64,000 nucleotides of DNA from Poa pratensis. Lineage: Eukaryota > Streptophyta > Magnoliopsida > Poales > Poaceae. Below the pieces are notes generated by a model. The model made no database searches, was not told the origin of the DNA, and saw nothing but the letters and a program-made list of their open reading frames with translations. Of this stretch, positions 34,901-47,700 are shown piece by piece; positions within the stretch are counted from its first letter, which is position 1; each line of letters opens with the position of its first letter. The stretch spans positions 43,945,819-44,009,818 of the forward strand of contig CAMZMU010000020.1 in the NCBI GenBank assembly GCA_947311845.1, read 5' to 3'. The position numbers were made by a program, and so were the translations under genes.

Positions 34901-35344
34901 TGATCTTTGATAAAGATTCTGATAGAAAATCTCCCTGTCTTCTGCAATGAGAAGAGATGCTATGATCTCGGAAAAATCTAAAGTTTCTCTTGTTGCATGT
35001 TTCATGTGTTTCCTACGAGTCACCCTTCTCCAAGGAGTGCTCGCTATGGTGGCAAGGCGGTCCAATTTCTCGCTACGTTGGTTCCTTCATATTCTCGTTC
35101 AGCGTGAAACAATTGTTTAACAAGATTGAAACTTGTTCATTCCTTCCTTTACCTTGATATGTTGCATGTTTTTTTCGACTCAATATATGTTTGTGAAACT
35201 TCCTTCCAAAGTCAATCTTTCCGGAGTCTTTTCCCTCGTACCTAAGGTGTAGTTGGTTGATGAACTCGAAGTGAAACCGATGAAGACCTTCACCATGCTC
35301 TTACTTAGGAATCTTGGGACGAGATTCTTTTAAGGGGGTAGATT
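32000..35344 (+). mobile_element. Interior of element W: coding-dead, with RT scraps
   Basis: About 3.3 kb between the LTRs. The primer site TGGTATCAGAGC lies at 32005-32016 and a GGGGGTAGA purine tract just before 35345. No ORF exceeds about 90 codons. Weak Ty3/gypsy RT traces remain on the plus strand at 33590-33810: a FGMTNT block, then MEYLDKF-like and SEEVHVEHL-like words around a mutated catalytic site, with stops and frameshifts. Gag, protease and integrase were not recognised. A full-length gypsy interior is about 5 kb, so it is also shortened. Confidence 0.75.
33590..33810 (+). pseudogene. Decayed Ty3/gypsy RT trace in element W
   Basis: In-frame fragments resemble the [16 protein letters not shown] and EEEHxEHL blocks of chromovirus RT; the same region of element Y is a good comparison. 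The catalytic DD is altered (IDN) and a stop follows, so it is non-functional. Confidence 0.6.
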
Positions 35345-38300
35345 TGTAACATCCCCAATTTAGTTAACCTTTATCAGGAGTTGATATGTGCATTCATGAG
35401 CATAGCATGAATTAAATCTAACAAACACACTAAAGTCGTACGTTGGCTTCTATTTAAAAATGCTCCCAAAAAGGTCTCAAAATTTCCAAACAAAAACATG
35501 TGGACCTTCTAATATATGTTAGGAAGGTCGCTGGATATTTTCATATTTATTTGCACAAGTTTGCAATCCCAAAACTATTCAAAACAGAAAATAGGTTTTG
35601 ATAACAAAGCAAACAGGAAATAAAACGTGGTTTTAACCTTTGGGCCCAATCCAGCTTGTTCTCTGCCATGTCCTAATGATCCAGGACATGTGATAGTTTA
35701 CCAAAGCCCAGCCCAACTCCCCTTGGTCCTCGTCTTCACAAGCTGCTGCGTGTCGACGCCGATGTCGTTGCTTCTCTGCGGTGATTCGCGCCGCCGCGTG
35801 AGCAACCAGCAGGGGATAAGACCATCTTCCATCGTCATCCCCAAATCCCCATCACACCACAACCGACCCAAACAGCAAATCCTCCAAAACCATTCTCTGG
35901 AGCCATGGCGACCACTTAGGAGGCGACCGCCTGGGAGAGGAGCAGCAGGACCAATCGATGGGATGGAAGAAGAGTAGAGCAAGGAGGGCATCGGGGGAGG
36001 CATGAAGTGAGAGAAGCAGAAAAGACGAAGCCCATCTCAGTTTCGTTTTTAAGCCTCCATGAGTTCAGGTACTATTCGGATGGAGGCCACCAACAGTTCG
36101 ATTTGCTCCTTGTTCATCTTATCCGATGTACTGCTGGCTTAGAAGTGAAAAGAATATTTAAGTTGAGAAGAGAGAACTTCCAGTTTATCTAATTCATGGT
36201 AGGGCTTGTGTTTAGAAAACGTTCGTGTAGCATCTATTCTTCCCAGATTTCAGCTGTCTTTTAATTAACAGGCTCGCGGCGAAGCCACAACTCCCAGCGG
36301 TCGGCAAAGCAGCGTGTCCTCCACAAGAAAATGGAACTCAACTTTGGAGATATGCCCTGGTGGAGGCTACGAAAGAATTCGCGAACACCTGCAAGAAGGC
36401 TCCGTTCTCTGATTCGGCAATCAACGGGTTGAGGACCCTCCTCAGGCTGAACCTGCCGTCCATGACGGCAGCGGATGAAGCTTTGATTGGCCTTGCTGGC
36501 CCAGGGGGAAGCGATTTCCCGCTACCGACGGCGCTGGACGTCTCCGCCTGATCTGCCTCCCGATCCTCAGATCGCGCCGCGTTGTAGCGTTTTGAAGATA
36601 TGACGATATATCTGTCTGAGAGACTAGACGGTGTAGGATGAGATCCTTCGTCTAGTACGTCCTGTCTTGTATGTTTTTTTCTTTTTTGGCCTCGGCCGTG
36701 TCATGTTTGCTTCTTCTATATCAATATAAAAGACAAATCTTTTGCCTCGTTTCAAAAAAAAAAAAACAACTCTTGTCTTGTAATAGAGTGAGAGCTACAG
36801 CACACAAATCAATTTTAATTGACAGAGAGCAGGGGAGCAGTCGTTCCTGCAGTTTGTTAATCTGTACGTATACATACAGAAACTATTGCACCTGCTATAG
36901 CTAGCAGGGAACCAATCGGTATACCATGTGTGGGCAGCTACTGGCATGTTATATCTTGTGAAAATACATGTCTTGTTGTGCAGCCAAACTGAACCATCTA
37001 TTTCGAAATTCAACACCAACAGAAAGATGAGAGAGCAAGGAGAACTAGCTGTACTTCAGTACGTATGTTCAGGTTTTTAGGAGAAGAGCTACAGCCCAGA
37101 AATCCATCAGCTTAGCCTAATGTCTGAATCTAGTTTCAGTGTCCGTGTTTTCAGTGTACTAGGTACACACACTGAACCTCTAAACTAAGTGCTGCCTAAC
37201 AACGTAAATGAGAGGAGTATAGAGAGTTTAAAAGACCAGGTTCGTATCTGCTGTTTACTGTTTCCAGAAAATGATTTCAACTTATAAAATCAATATCTTT
37301 CAATCCGTAACTCAGAAAAATACAAATTATATACCGAAATGTTCAGCAAATTATGATCTATCCATTTGTATCAAATGCATGCATGTTTGAATCAATCAAA
37401 ACCAGAATTGTGTACAAGAACCAATTGAATCTTTATGAAAAATTAGGCTTAAGTTAAATAAATGATTTAAAATGTCTTCAGTATTTTATAAAATTCCAAT
37501 TAATGTTCTCGGGTTTAATATCAATGCATTAATATGATCATGCATACATTTGTGCGTATTGCATATGCCATGTATTGAATGTTGTCTCTCTTTCCGGTGT
37601 TTGGTTCTTCTCGTTAGAACGTGAATCCGAAGTGAAGATCGACAACATCAAAGACGAATATTTGATCATCAATGATCAAGTCAAGAAGAAGAGACATATA
37701 TTGCCAACTATCTATTATTGGTTATTTATCAAAGAAGCAAGGCAAGCATAACCTCTTATCTGCCCATATATGATTTCGAAGTATTTCATTCTTGTATTTG
37801 CATACGGTTCCAATGTATTTTGGTCATTAGGTAGAGTTCTCCTATCTATTGCATTGCCTAAATATCCTGATCCACTGCTCCTAGCAGCCCTAGGTTTCGC
37901 TTGTGTGCATCGCCAAAGCCTTATCTGCTACGCTTAGCTATGCATAGTTGTTTACCTCTGCTCCACCCGGTTGGTGAATCAGAGTTGCGAATGAATCTAT
38001 TATGTCAGAATATCGTGGAAAGGATGTGAGCATGTAAAATGGCTAAAAGGCAATGGATGAGAGGCCACAGGGGTCTGTGGTGGGTTGTCTCGTTCACGCC
38101 GCCCTAGGACCTGAGTTCTCGCCTTTGAAACCAAGACTGAGCGTACTTCCACGCGCGGTCCTAACACCCTGCTCGACTAACTAACTTGGTTGGTTGTACC
38201 CATGGGACACGTAGTTTGGTTTTCCATTTGCGTGTGGGTCAAAAACGTTGGGAAAAGGATAGGGCCTGGCAGGGATCCAGTGATGGACGAACACGGATCT

Positions 38301-39383
38301 TGATTCCTGTGACAGAGTAACGGGGACCGTCACGAGGTGGCCATCTCGCGTAATGGCGGCAGCTCCCTGTTATGGATGACCCATGGGATATAATCAACTG
38401 AGGTAAAGGTCGTGGTCAACCACCCTCTGCCGGCACTCCTCGGTGAGTGCTAATGATCTGGCGTTAAGAGTCGGTTGGTACGTGTGGTAAACATTGTACA
38501 CCCCTGCAGGGTTAAATCTTTTCGAAAAGCCGTGTCCGCGGTTATGGACGACTTGGTGACGGATTCTGTGATCATAGAGAACTTGAACGTGATCGTAAAA
38601 GTTGTTGACAACGAATGAAAGGATGCTTCCTCGAGGGTGTCGAGGGGGTGATCCCGGTTGAGAGTATGATGATATTAAGTTGGTGGTCACCCAATGAATA
38701 TGAGATCTGAACTTGCTCTCTTATCCCTGTATAAAGAAACTCTAAGTAGACGACTTCTACTTTTCCCTGCCTTTATTGAAAAGTTGGCTTTATGCAAAAC
38801 AACCGTCATACTATCTCTCTGATCAGGCAGATATATAATAGGTTAATTAAGTCTTGTTGAGTACTTCCAGTACTCATGTATGCTTACATTTGGTTCAGGT
38901 GAAGTTCCTCACTCCGGCGGTGGTTTCTACGTTGACATCGACGAGTAGCTTGGGGTTCCCAGGTAGCAGCCTGGAACTTGTAGGTTATGTAGCCTACGTT
39001 GCTTATTTTCTGGCCTCTTAGGCCTTTTGCTATCTTGTTGAATAGCAACATATCCGCTTTCCGTTGAATGATGTAATGTTGGGTCATGTGACCTCTGCAT
39101 GTAATATTTGCTATCTTCACTCTGTTAAGAGTTCGAGCTATAATGCTTTGAGTCATAGAGTCTGTGATGTGCCAGATGTTCCGCAGTCTTGATCTCTCTA
39201 TTATACATTGATAGTTTTGCCTGTGTTATGGCATCAATCGAGGTGTTTTGTTGCCGATGATCCATTCCGAGCAATGCCTGCCAAAGGTTTTGGCCTGGGA
39301 GTGGTAACCCGGTAACCTTCGGTTGTATCACATAACCAGTGACACACAGTATCTCTGTATAGTTTTGGGGTCGGGGAGCTACA
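35345..39383 (+). repeat. 3' LTR of element W (with poly(A) retro-insertion)
   Basis: It starts TGTAACATCC and ends GCTACA, 4039 bp including a 497-bp insertion. It preserves the empty site (35817-35819) of the Harbinger insertion found in the 5' LTR. Confidence 0.92.
36270..36766 (+). mobile_element. Poly(A)-tailed retro-insertion in W's 3' LTR
   Basis: This 497-bp segment is absent from the 5' LTR. It ends in about 13 A residues after a CAATATAAAAGACAAATC...TTTGCCTCGTTTC end resembling LINE 3' termini. A 63-codon frame (36360-36551) is open but unrecognised. Instead of a TSD, 21 bp of the target (29386-29406 in the other LTR) is missing. It is a truncated LINE or a retrocopy of an mRNA. 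Confidence 0.75.
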
Positions 39384-39388
39384 CACGA

Positions 39389-41567
39389 GTTATCCAAGAT
39401 GTCCGGAACGTCATCATGACCCAGTGCCTCACCATCATCCAGGCCCCTAGCGGGTCCATCAGCTTGTTTTCCTACTGTTCGCACCAGCGCCCTCTCAGCG
39501 GGCACACCCTTGGATACCTCCTGATCCTCGGAAGGGGTAAGGGAAGGTGGCTTCTCCAAACTTGCGTCGCCAGGGAGACCACCCAGAGGAGACCCGTCCA
39601 CCACTGAAGCATATGGACAGAGGGAATGCAAAAGAAACATCAGAGCTGTGAAGATCACCACGCGGGAACAATGTAGCCCGGGGGCTGGGACATACCTGCT
39701 TGGTCCGGCGTCCCGGCGTCTTCATTTTCTTTTCTCGGGCGGGCTGGGGAGGCCACAGTCGCGCTCCCCACCCCGCTCCAGCGTCGGTTGTCTACACCTG
39801 CCACGGAGGGAGGAATCATTTTCCCTCCTCGAACTCCGACGCTGGTTGCTGTGTCATCCTCCGCCGCATCTCGCGGCCTCTTGTTGGTCTGCGGGGAAGA
39901 CGGACCCCTTCATCGACACTTGGTAATATTCCTTGGGGGAGCAAAGGATGCAAGATACAAAGTTGGAATAAAGGAAAAAAGCAAAGTGGAAACTCACTCT
40001 CGAGCGCGCTTGCTGCCTAATGACTCCGGGATCCCTACTGACCCGGCGGAAGAAGCGTGGGGACTCGGAGGCAGCGCGCTCAAAGAAGCAAGTGGCCCCG
40101 CTACGGATGGCAAGCATCGGAGAGACACTCCGTGCCTCGGGTCCAGAACGAAGTCACCGGCATCGACGTCGATCTCCATGGGATCGCCGCCTTCGCCTAC
40201 GACTTTCGCAGGAGAGGGAGGAAGATCGGCTGGCGGGTCCTGGTTCCCAGGGGCCTCAGGAGAACGAGGCGGGAAGAGTCTTTCCTCTCCTCGCCCTCCT
40301 CTTCGTCGTCCTCTTCCTCACCCCCGTCCTCGTCATCTTCGGCGTCATCATCATCGTCCTCGCTGCCTGCTTCGTCATCGTCCTCGTCACCGGAGCTGGA
40401 AGTGCCCGCCTCAGACTCTTCCTCAGTTTCCTTGTCAGAATCAAGGAGCTCCCCTTCTTCCTCGGGGCTCGGCAGGGCCCTGGGCTGGCGGGTCCTCTTT
40501 GAGGCGGACTGAGGGCCGCCCTGCCCATCTTCAGGAACGGGCTTCGGCCTATCATCAGATCGACCTACAATGCCTCGGGCATTGCAAGCCGGCATTGACG
40601 CCAAGACCTCCGCTCTCTTCGGATCGTCGCACAAGGCCCAGAACCCCTCCGGGAGATCGTACACCACGCCGGGGGTGAAAATCCCCCTCATGGCCTCCAG
40701 AAGAGGCTGGTCCTCCATGTCAGAGTTCCGTAGGCGAGATGGATCTTGGAAACCCTGGTAGTTCTAGGCCGAGTGAGGTCGCCGCTGCAGAGGAGCCAAG
40801 TGGCGACGAAGAAAGTGGGCCACAATAGCAGCCCCGGAGACTCCCTGTTCTCGAAGGACTTTGAAGCGACCAACGGCCGCCGACAAGTCCTTATCCTGGG
40901 GGCTGAGGCTCTTCCAGGTCGGCAGAGTTACCAGATGCTCGGTCGGCTCCTCAAGCTGGGGCAGCGCTTCTGCTACTCGGACGAGGAACCACCCGTGCCT
41001 CCACTCGTCCCATTTGGACTTGACTACCATCTCGGGGTAGTCCTTCTTGATGTTCTAGCGGAAGCGGAAGGTGACGCCACCTCCCATCAAGCCATCCTTT
41101 CTGATGCGAGGATAAAAGTAGTGGCGGAACAAGGCCACGGACGGCATCACCCCGACGAACGCATCGCAGGCGTAGGCGAAGACCACCAAGTCCATGATGG
41201 CGTTGGGGGTAAAGTACAGAAGCTTTAGCCCATATGCACGCAGGATCTCCACGAAGAAAATAGAGAAAGGGGGGACCAGCCCCATCTTCATGAAGCTGTC
41301 GATGATGGGGATCTGCTTGGCCGTCCTGGTCTCCGATGGCACCTCGGGCGTGGTTTCAGAGCCAATCACCCCAAGGTGCTTGGCCAACCGCATCTTCTAG
41401 TCATCGATGTAGACGCTGGTGAAAAAGGCCTTCTGTTTACGGATCTCTGCTTGCGCGGCGTTGCGCTCTGACCTCTTCCGCGACCTTTCGGATCTGGGAG
41501 GCGCTTGCCTCCTGATTAGCGAAGCTCGGGCGAGCTTCTTGTGGGAAGAGACTTTCCCCCGAGCCAT
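39389..41567 (-). pseudogene. Antisense ORF of element X, N-terminal part ('putative gypsy type transposon' family)
   Basis: The minus frame starts at 41567 (MARGKVSSHKK). After a TAG at about 41397 it shows the family core: PPFSIFFVEILRAYGLKLLYFTPNAI, FAYACDAFVGVMPSVALFRHYF (41230-41130), a WDEWRHGWFLV block (about 41000) and a long Asp/Glu-rich acidic run (about 40280-40400). Canonical splice signals suggest introns: a GTATGT donor near 39692 and an acceptor at TGCTTCAG near 39606, with a second candidate around 39890-40010. The frame continues across element W when W and one TSD copy are ignored. Function is unknown. It lies antisense between LTRs, as in Tat-lineage elements. Confidence 0.72.
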
Positions 41568-41785
41568 CGGAGTCAGGGAAGATGCAGATCTATCTCCGCG
41601 GCGGCGAATGGAAGGAGAGCGGCGCGAAGCGAAGCGGAGGAGACGGAGTAGAGAGCGCGGTGATTTGGGAATTTTGGCGAGTTGGAAGAAGTAACGGCTA
41701 CAGTGTTCTGGGCCAAGTCTTATAAGGTACCCCACGCGTCACGGCATGGCCCCATTACTCCGGCTGATGCGAGGATCAAGGAGGC

Positions 41786-42206
41786 TGTCGCAGCAGTGGA
41801 ACATGGGGTTCCCCTGATGCTGCCAAAGTGGGTCCTCCACTAGGGCCCACCAAGAAGATGGACAAGGCAAGGAGTCAAGTACAGCAAATGGGTTAGCCCA
41901 TCTGCCTCAAGGACACCCGACAAGTTCGACAGCAAGTCTCTGCGGCTGAGGACCAGGTGACCTTCCGGGTCACCCCCTCGCCCAGAGAACCAGGCAAGAT
42001 ACCCGCGGGTCCGTGCGCCCGGCAGGAGGCCAGGCGCGCCGCTGGGTCCTCCATCCGTACCACCAAGAGGATAAGATCGCCAGCTCGCCGGAAGCTGGTG
42101 GAAGACTTGGGCGCCAAGATGAAGGCCGCGCCCTGGTGACGTTGCCACGAGCGCAGTTGGTGGGGCGGGCAGGCTTTGTCCGTCCCACCTTTTCCAAGGG
42201 CGGACG
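41786..42206 (+). repeat. LTR shared by X and Z, left half
   Basis: It starts TGTCGCAGCAGTGGAACATGG and aligns with the LTR at 25167. Element Y interrupts it after GGACG (42202-42206), and it resumes at 60047. The joined length is about 964 bp. Confidence 0.85.
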
Positions 42207-42852
42207 TGTGGGGACCCCGGACTAGCCGTCCGAAATACCCGATTATGCTTAACACAATGATCCCGTGATCAGTCTGTCATTGCACATAATCCGAACTGAA
42301 TACCAAAGTTTACATCCATTACAGTACCGAATTAAAAGTCTTACATAAATGGTCATTTAGACCAAGTCTTACATAGGTGCCTTCATGGGCCAAACCAAAA
42401 TAATCAGCTGAAGCTACGGAGTAGTAGGCATCACATCCTAACGACGACCCGATAGGCAGCTGACTTATGGAGATCCCTAGTTCGCGTAGAAGTCGCCATA
42501 CTCCTCCTCGGCGTAGTGCTCCTCGAAGTCTGGCTAAGACAATAGCCAGGGACGAAACCAATATGAGTACATTTGATTGTACTCGCAAACTACCCCAACA
42601 TGAGTATGCACTAGTTTTATTTTACTTTCATACTTTTATTTATTTAAAACATCTCTATATCTTTATTGAAAAAGGTAAGAAGAGTTTTATAACTATCTTT
42701 TAAAGAAATCACCATTGTATTTGTTTCTCCAAAACTCCTCCTTTTTTCGACCATAGCCCGTCATGGTCCACTTTCCTCCAACCGCCTCATACGATCCGTT
42801 GGTATAGGTGTAGGAAACATTCTCCACTTCATTTTTCTTTTAAAACTCAACT

Positions 42853-43042
42853 CTTTTCAAAACTTGCACATGGTCTTAGGACAGCCTTCCAACTGTCCAT
42901 ATCCGAGGACTCGGCTATTCGAATAGTTTTACACTCTTTTCAAAACTTGCACATGGTCTTAGGACAGCCTTCCAACTGTCCATATCCGAGGACTCGGCTA
43001 TTCGAATAGCTTTACACTCTTTTCAAAACTTGCACATGGTAA
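42853..43042. repeat. 83-bp tandem repeat in Y's 3' LTR (2.3 copies)
   Basis: Units begin CTTTTCAAAACTTGCACATGG at 42853, 42936 and (partial) 43019. Each contains the palindrome CTATTCGAATAG or a one-base variant. Confidence 0.92.
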
Positions 43043-44706
43043 GATTGGTCGTCATAGTACTAGGACACACTGTGCATTTTTCATAAACATCTCCATACTC
43101 CATTTCTCCATTACAACACCGACATCTCGGCATTTCATAACCACACAAGTATTTTTCAAAAGAGTTTTGAATAAACAATATTTATTTTTCCCATCCTATA
43201 ATTTTATATCAACTATCTTATATTTCTACATAGGTGGCAAAATAATTTTTCCATAAACTTTTGAAAAGGTTTTAGAAAATCCTTGTCTTAAGAGTAAATC
43301 ATGTTATCAAAGTAGATGCATATATTTGTGGTTGCAAGCTCAGAGAGTAGCTTGCCTTGCTCGACAAAGTGACCTTGATCTTGATCTTCAGGTTCAACAA
43401 ACTCTCCTTCCTCGATAAATCCGACAGCGTTCTCGTCTAATTAATAAACAAGCAATATACAAACAATCACTAATCTATTCAATCAACATCACAACATTAC
43501 AATCTTAAAATGCTATAAATAGCCACTGCATACATCAAACAATACAATTTGGTTTCAATGTAATTGAATTAAACATTATTTATTTATGTCTTAAATATGG
43601 CAGAAACTTGTTGAACATGTTTAATTACACAACTTGAGTTCTGTTGGTCACAAAAATACAAACTAAAATTCTACAGAAAGCTACTGATGTGTAGAAGACA
43701 ACACAATTTGATTTGGATTAATTGGAGTTACCAAACTGCCTACACAAATGTTTTAATCCAGTAACTTAATAATCAAGTTTTAGCTACCAAATAAGTTCTG
43801 TTGATCCTAAAATTAAATCCTTTTAGGGGTAACTAAACATGACTAAATGTGACCTAACAAAATTGTCCCTAACTCATTTGGGTTAACCATTAAACATATT
43901 TAATTGTTTGAGTGCAGAAGGGTTCTCTAACTTCAACTTTATACTAAACAATTATTATTGCCCAATTAATTCTACCAAAATTAGGGAAGCTAATAGATCA
44001 CAGTACCGCTAACAAAATTGGTTTGGAATTATTTGACTTAACAGAGTATCAGAAACAAACAAGTTTAGAATTTAAACCTTCTGTGGCATTTTTAATAATA
44101 CATTTTTATTATTTATCTAAATGAAATGAATCCACTTGGGTTGGTTAAAAATTTCATAAGCTTTCCAGAACAATTGGATTTGATTTATTTGGATTTGTAA
44201 ATCTCGAGATATTGATTTTCTAAGATATGTGCAGTACTGAAATTTCCAGGAATTTAAATTAAGAAAATTCGCTCTACTGGATAATGTTGAGGATTGTAAC
44301 AGATGGGGTCCACCCGTCATAGACTCAGTGCGTGCTGGATAAAGATTAAAATGCTGACGGGTGGGGCCAGCCCGTCTGCCGCTCGTCTAATCGAAGCGTT
44401 ACGCTACCGTTGGATTTAGATCCAACGGCCCGTGTTCAAAGGCAACGGCGGCGACCAGAAACTGGCGGCGCCGCCGCGCCGGCGACGGTGTGGCGGATGG
44501 ATAGCTCACCTAGGGCGCTCGGGAAGATGCGGGGATGGTGCAGAAGAACGGCGGAGGCTTGGGGCAGGCTTCTGGGCGAGTGGAGCTTTCTGGGGCGGCG
44601 TGAATTGTCGACGGCGAGCCGCTGAACTTCCACGGGCACGACCTGCAACTTCGGCGAGGTCCTGCCGCCGCTTCTGTGCACGAAACAAGGGGAAACAAGG
44701 GGCGGG

Positions 44707-47700
44707 TGTCACATCCCAAATTTGGAAACTAAGAAAAACTTAGTTTCACAAGACCCAAATTTCAGAACCAACAAAAACTTTTGAAATGTTTCACTGATGA
44801 TTGTGTTTTACTTCCCATTGCTGTGTTTGACTTTGTGTGATCTTGGTTGTGATGCTGATTTGATTATGTTTGTTGCTTGTGAGAACAATTCCTCAACTGT
44901 GTCTAACACTAAAAATAAAACACACTTGGCAACAATTTGGAATGTGACTTGAATTTAAAGCAAACTCCTCAAATTATTCAACAATTGGAATTTCAGATCA
45001 TGAGTTAAGGAAATGATCATAATAAATAATTTTCTCTACTTAACTATCTAATTCCTTCAAATAAATACTTCCTTATGAAAATAAAAGACTATTTGAAGTT
45101 AATATATTTATCAAGGAAGTTCCAAGAGTTCAAAAATAATATTTGAACTTGCTTCAAAATTAAAAAGGAAAATCATTTGGAAATTAGCAAAATTGCCATA
45201 ATGAAACACTATGAACAAAAGTTGTGCAAAACATTTTATTTTGAAGCCCCAATTTTGTGGAGCTTCCCCATGTATATGGGAGGCTACCTGATTTTTCTCA
45301 TAATTTTTAAAAATGTTTAAAGGCCTTAATTAAATCACTGAAACTCACTAGTTTTAAATGAAACAGGAAAAAGGACCTAGTTGTAATTAGAAACAGAAAT
45401 CCGAGGGGTTTTCTGTAAAAGTATCTTCGTCCTCCTGTAGCAGCAGTGGTCGACGCCGCCGTGTCGTCCTCCCGCGCGTCGCACGCCGCCCAGGCCCCCC
45501 CCTCTCGCTCCTCCGCCCATCGAACGAGGATAAGGAGGCCCCCCGGCTCTCCTCTGCTCTCTCTCGCCCCTCACACCTCCCCTGCTCCGTCTCTCTCTCT
45601 TATTTTTCCTCCACGGCACCGAACCCTAGCCGAGCTCGCCGTCGAGCGTCGCCGTCGATGGAGACCGCCTGGAGCAGATCGAAGACCACCAGGAGGACCG
45701 CCTCGTCGTCCTCTCCCTCCTCGTCCAAGGAATCGTCGCGGGAAGCAACGAATCGAGCAGAGCATCGTCGTCCTCTTCCTCACCGGCCGCCACCTTTACA
45801 GCAAGCTCGTGAGCGATTGCGTCCACCGTTCGTCGCCATTCTTGCACCCTCGTGATCCCCTTCCCTTGCTCTACCTCGCAGACATCGCCATTTCCTTTGG
45901 GGACGCCGGAGTTGCCGTAGCCGTCATCGCCGGAGCTCCAGCTCGCCTCCTCGCGTCGCGGGCGTGTCGAGGAAGAAGAAGCCGACCCGTACCCCTTCGC
46001 CAGCGCGTTGGGCCGGCCCAGCTCCGGTCGGCTCAGATCTGGGCTGGATTTAGCCCGTTTCGTTTTTTTCCCAGTAAATGTAATATATGATTTTAATTCC
46101 TGTTAAAATTTGCAGTGTAGCTTTAAATCTTTTGTGGTAAATCTGTGATAGCTATTGGAGTGATTCAAATTTTGTAGCATTCCTCTGTGTTTTCTTAACC
46201 ATGTGGCACTGGCCATTTTCCAAAATGTGTAGTTATGTGTGTGCTAGATTTAATCTAGTAAAAAGTATCTATTTCACTAAATAGTCAATATCTAGAGTTT
46301 TATATATCCAAAAATTGCAAACTAAAATTCTATGGATAGCCTGAAGTGATACCTTTCTAGATATGTAAGACTTGCTTGCAAATAAAACCTAAAACAAAAG
46401 TTCTATCCATTCTTGTAAACACACCAGTGGCACTTTGGTGATTTTTGGAGAACATATCCCTAGCTTGGTTTGAATTTAGGAGTCACTGATTGACTGTGGT
46501 GGTAATTATAAAGTTTAGGTCATTTCTGCCTAATTTTGTTAAGCCTTTATTAATTGTTGTGTTATAACTTTATTGATACAAATGTGTTTCCTAGCATGTG
46601 TAGGGTGGTAATTCACTGTGGAGATGTGTTTCCTTATTTTACTAGCATGTTAGGGGAACTACATGTGAGTAATGTGTTTGTTAGGGTTTTATTCCCTGCC
46701 TGGATTTCTCCTAGTAATTAGGAATTGCTGTGCTTATTTATTTTGATGTGAGAATATTGTGCGTGATTAATATGTTAGTACTGTTAGTGATAATTGTTAG
46801 ACGTATTGGTATGAATAATATGTTTGCATGGCTTGATGAACTTGATGGACTTTGAGTTGAGCACTAGCTTAAATATCTTGTCTGTGTATCCACCTTAGCT
46901 TGGTGAGGTATATTAAAATTACAAAGATTAAATGGTGACTTAACTTTTGTCTGAAGTATTTCCTGTTTAGGGAAAAATGTTTGTTAGGCACCTTTAATAG
47001 AAGATGTCTTGGTGCTCTATGTTTTTAGCATGTGTTTGGTGTTATACTCCTGTGAGTATAATGCCCTGGTAAATATAGATTTAGTTCGTTACTTGATTAA
47101 ACTAGTGCTATGTTTGTGGCTTGAGTGATTAGTTTGATACTTGTGGTTTGTTCCTTGTTTGTATACCACTTGTGGTTTGGTTTGCTTATTGCGTGTTGTT
47201 TTATTTTCTTGTTGCGACGCTAGAGATAAACGCTACCGGGGTGGTATTTGGAAAGGATTTATCGGAGAAGGATGAGAGTTTATTTCTTTGATCAATGAGG
47301 AGAAGTCCAGGAACATCATGCTGAAATCAGGCAAGCTATCCTCTGAGCTTGCATTTATATACATCTATTTTGGTTCACATGTTTTACTTATAAAGAGCAT
47401 AAGTGATTTATCTGGTGTTTGCCACTAAAGCTATGATTTTGAAAACCCTTTTCCAAAATATAAGTATATTATTTTGACACCCTATATAGAGATATTAGTT
47501 GGAAATTCTTTTTCAAACTATAGGATGGGGAAAATATTGTTTACTCAAAACTCCCTTTGAAAATACTTGTGTGGTTGTGGAATACCGAGATGTCGGTGTG
47601 GAAATGGAGAAATGGTGAATGGTGGTGTTTATGAAAAATGCACATTGTGTCTTTGTACTATGACGACCAGCCGATAATCTGTGCGACCACATTTACCCAC

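Larger units (their letters stand above)
26787..39383 (+). mobile_element. Element W: non-autonomous gypsy-like LTR retrotransposon, 12.6 kb
   Basis: The LTRs at 26787-31999 and 35345-39383 (about 3.54 kb each once later insertions are removed) have TGTAACATCC...GCTACA ends. The flanking 5-bp TSD is exact: CACGA at 26782-26786 and 39384-39388. An initiator-Met-tRNA-type primer site (32005-32016) and a purine tract ending at 35344 place it on the plus strand. The interior holds only decayed pol scraps. The target was the antisense ORF of element X. Confidence 0.93.

Noticed and set aside
39125..39661. 178-codon minus ORF
   Set aside because: Its first part is the antisense ORF of X and its end is W's LTR read backwards; a junction artefact.
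42853..43042. Tandem repeats considered as a CRISPR array
   Set aside because: Units are directly adjacent with no spacers, inside a plant LTR; a minisatellite.
45446..46090. 214-codon ORF inside the solo LTR
   Set aside because: Arg/Pro/Ser-rich low-complexity translation within an LTR, with competing frames; more likely an LTR GC-rich transcribed region than a gene.
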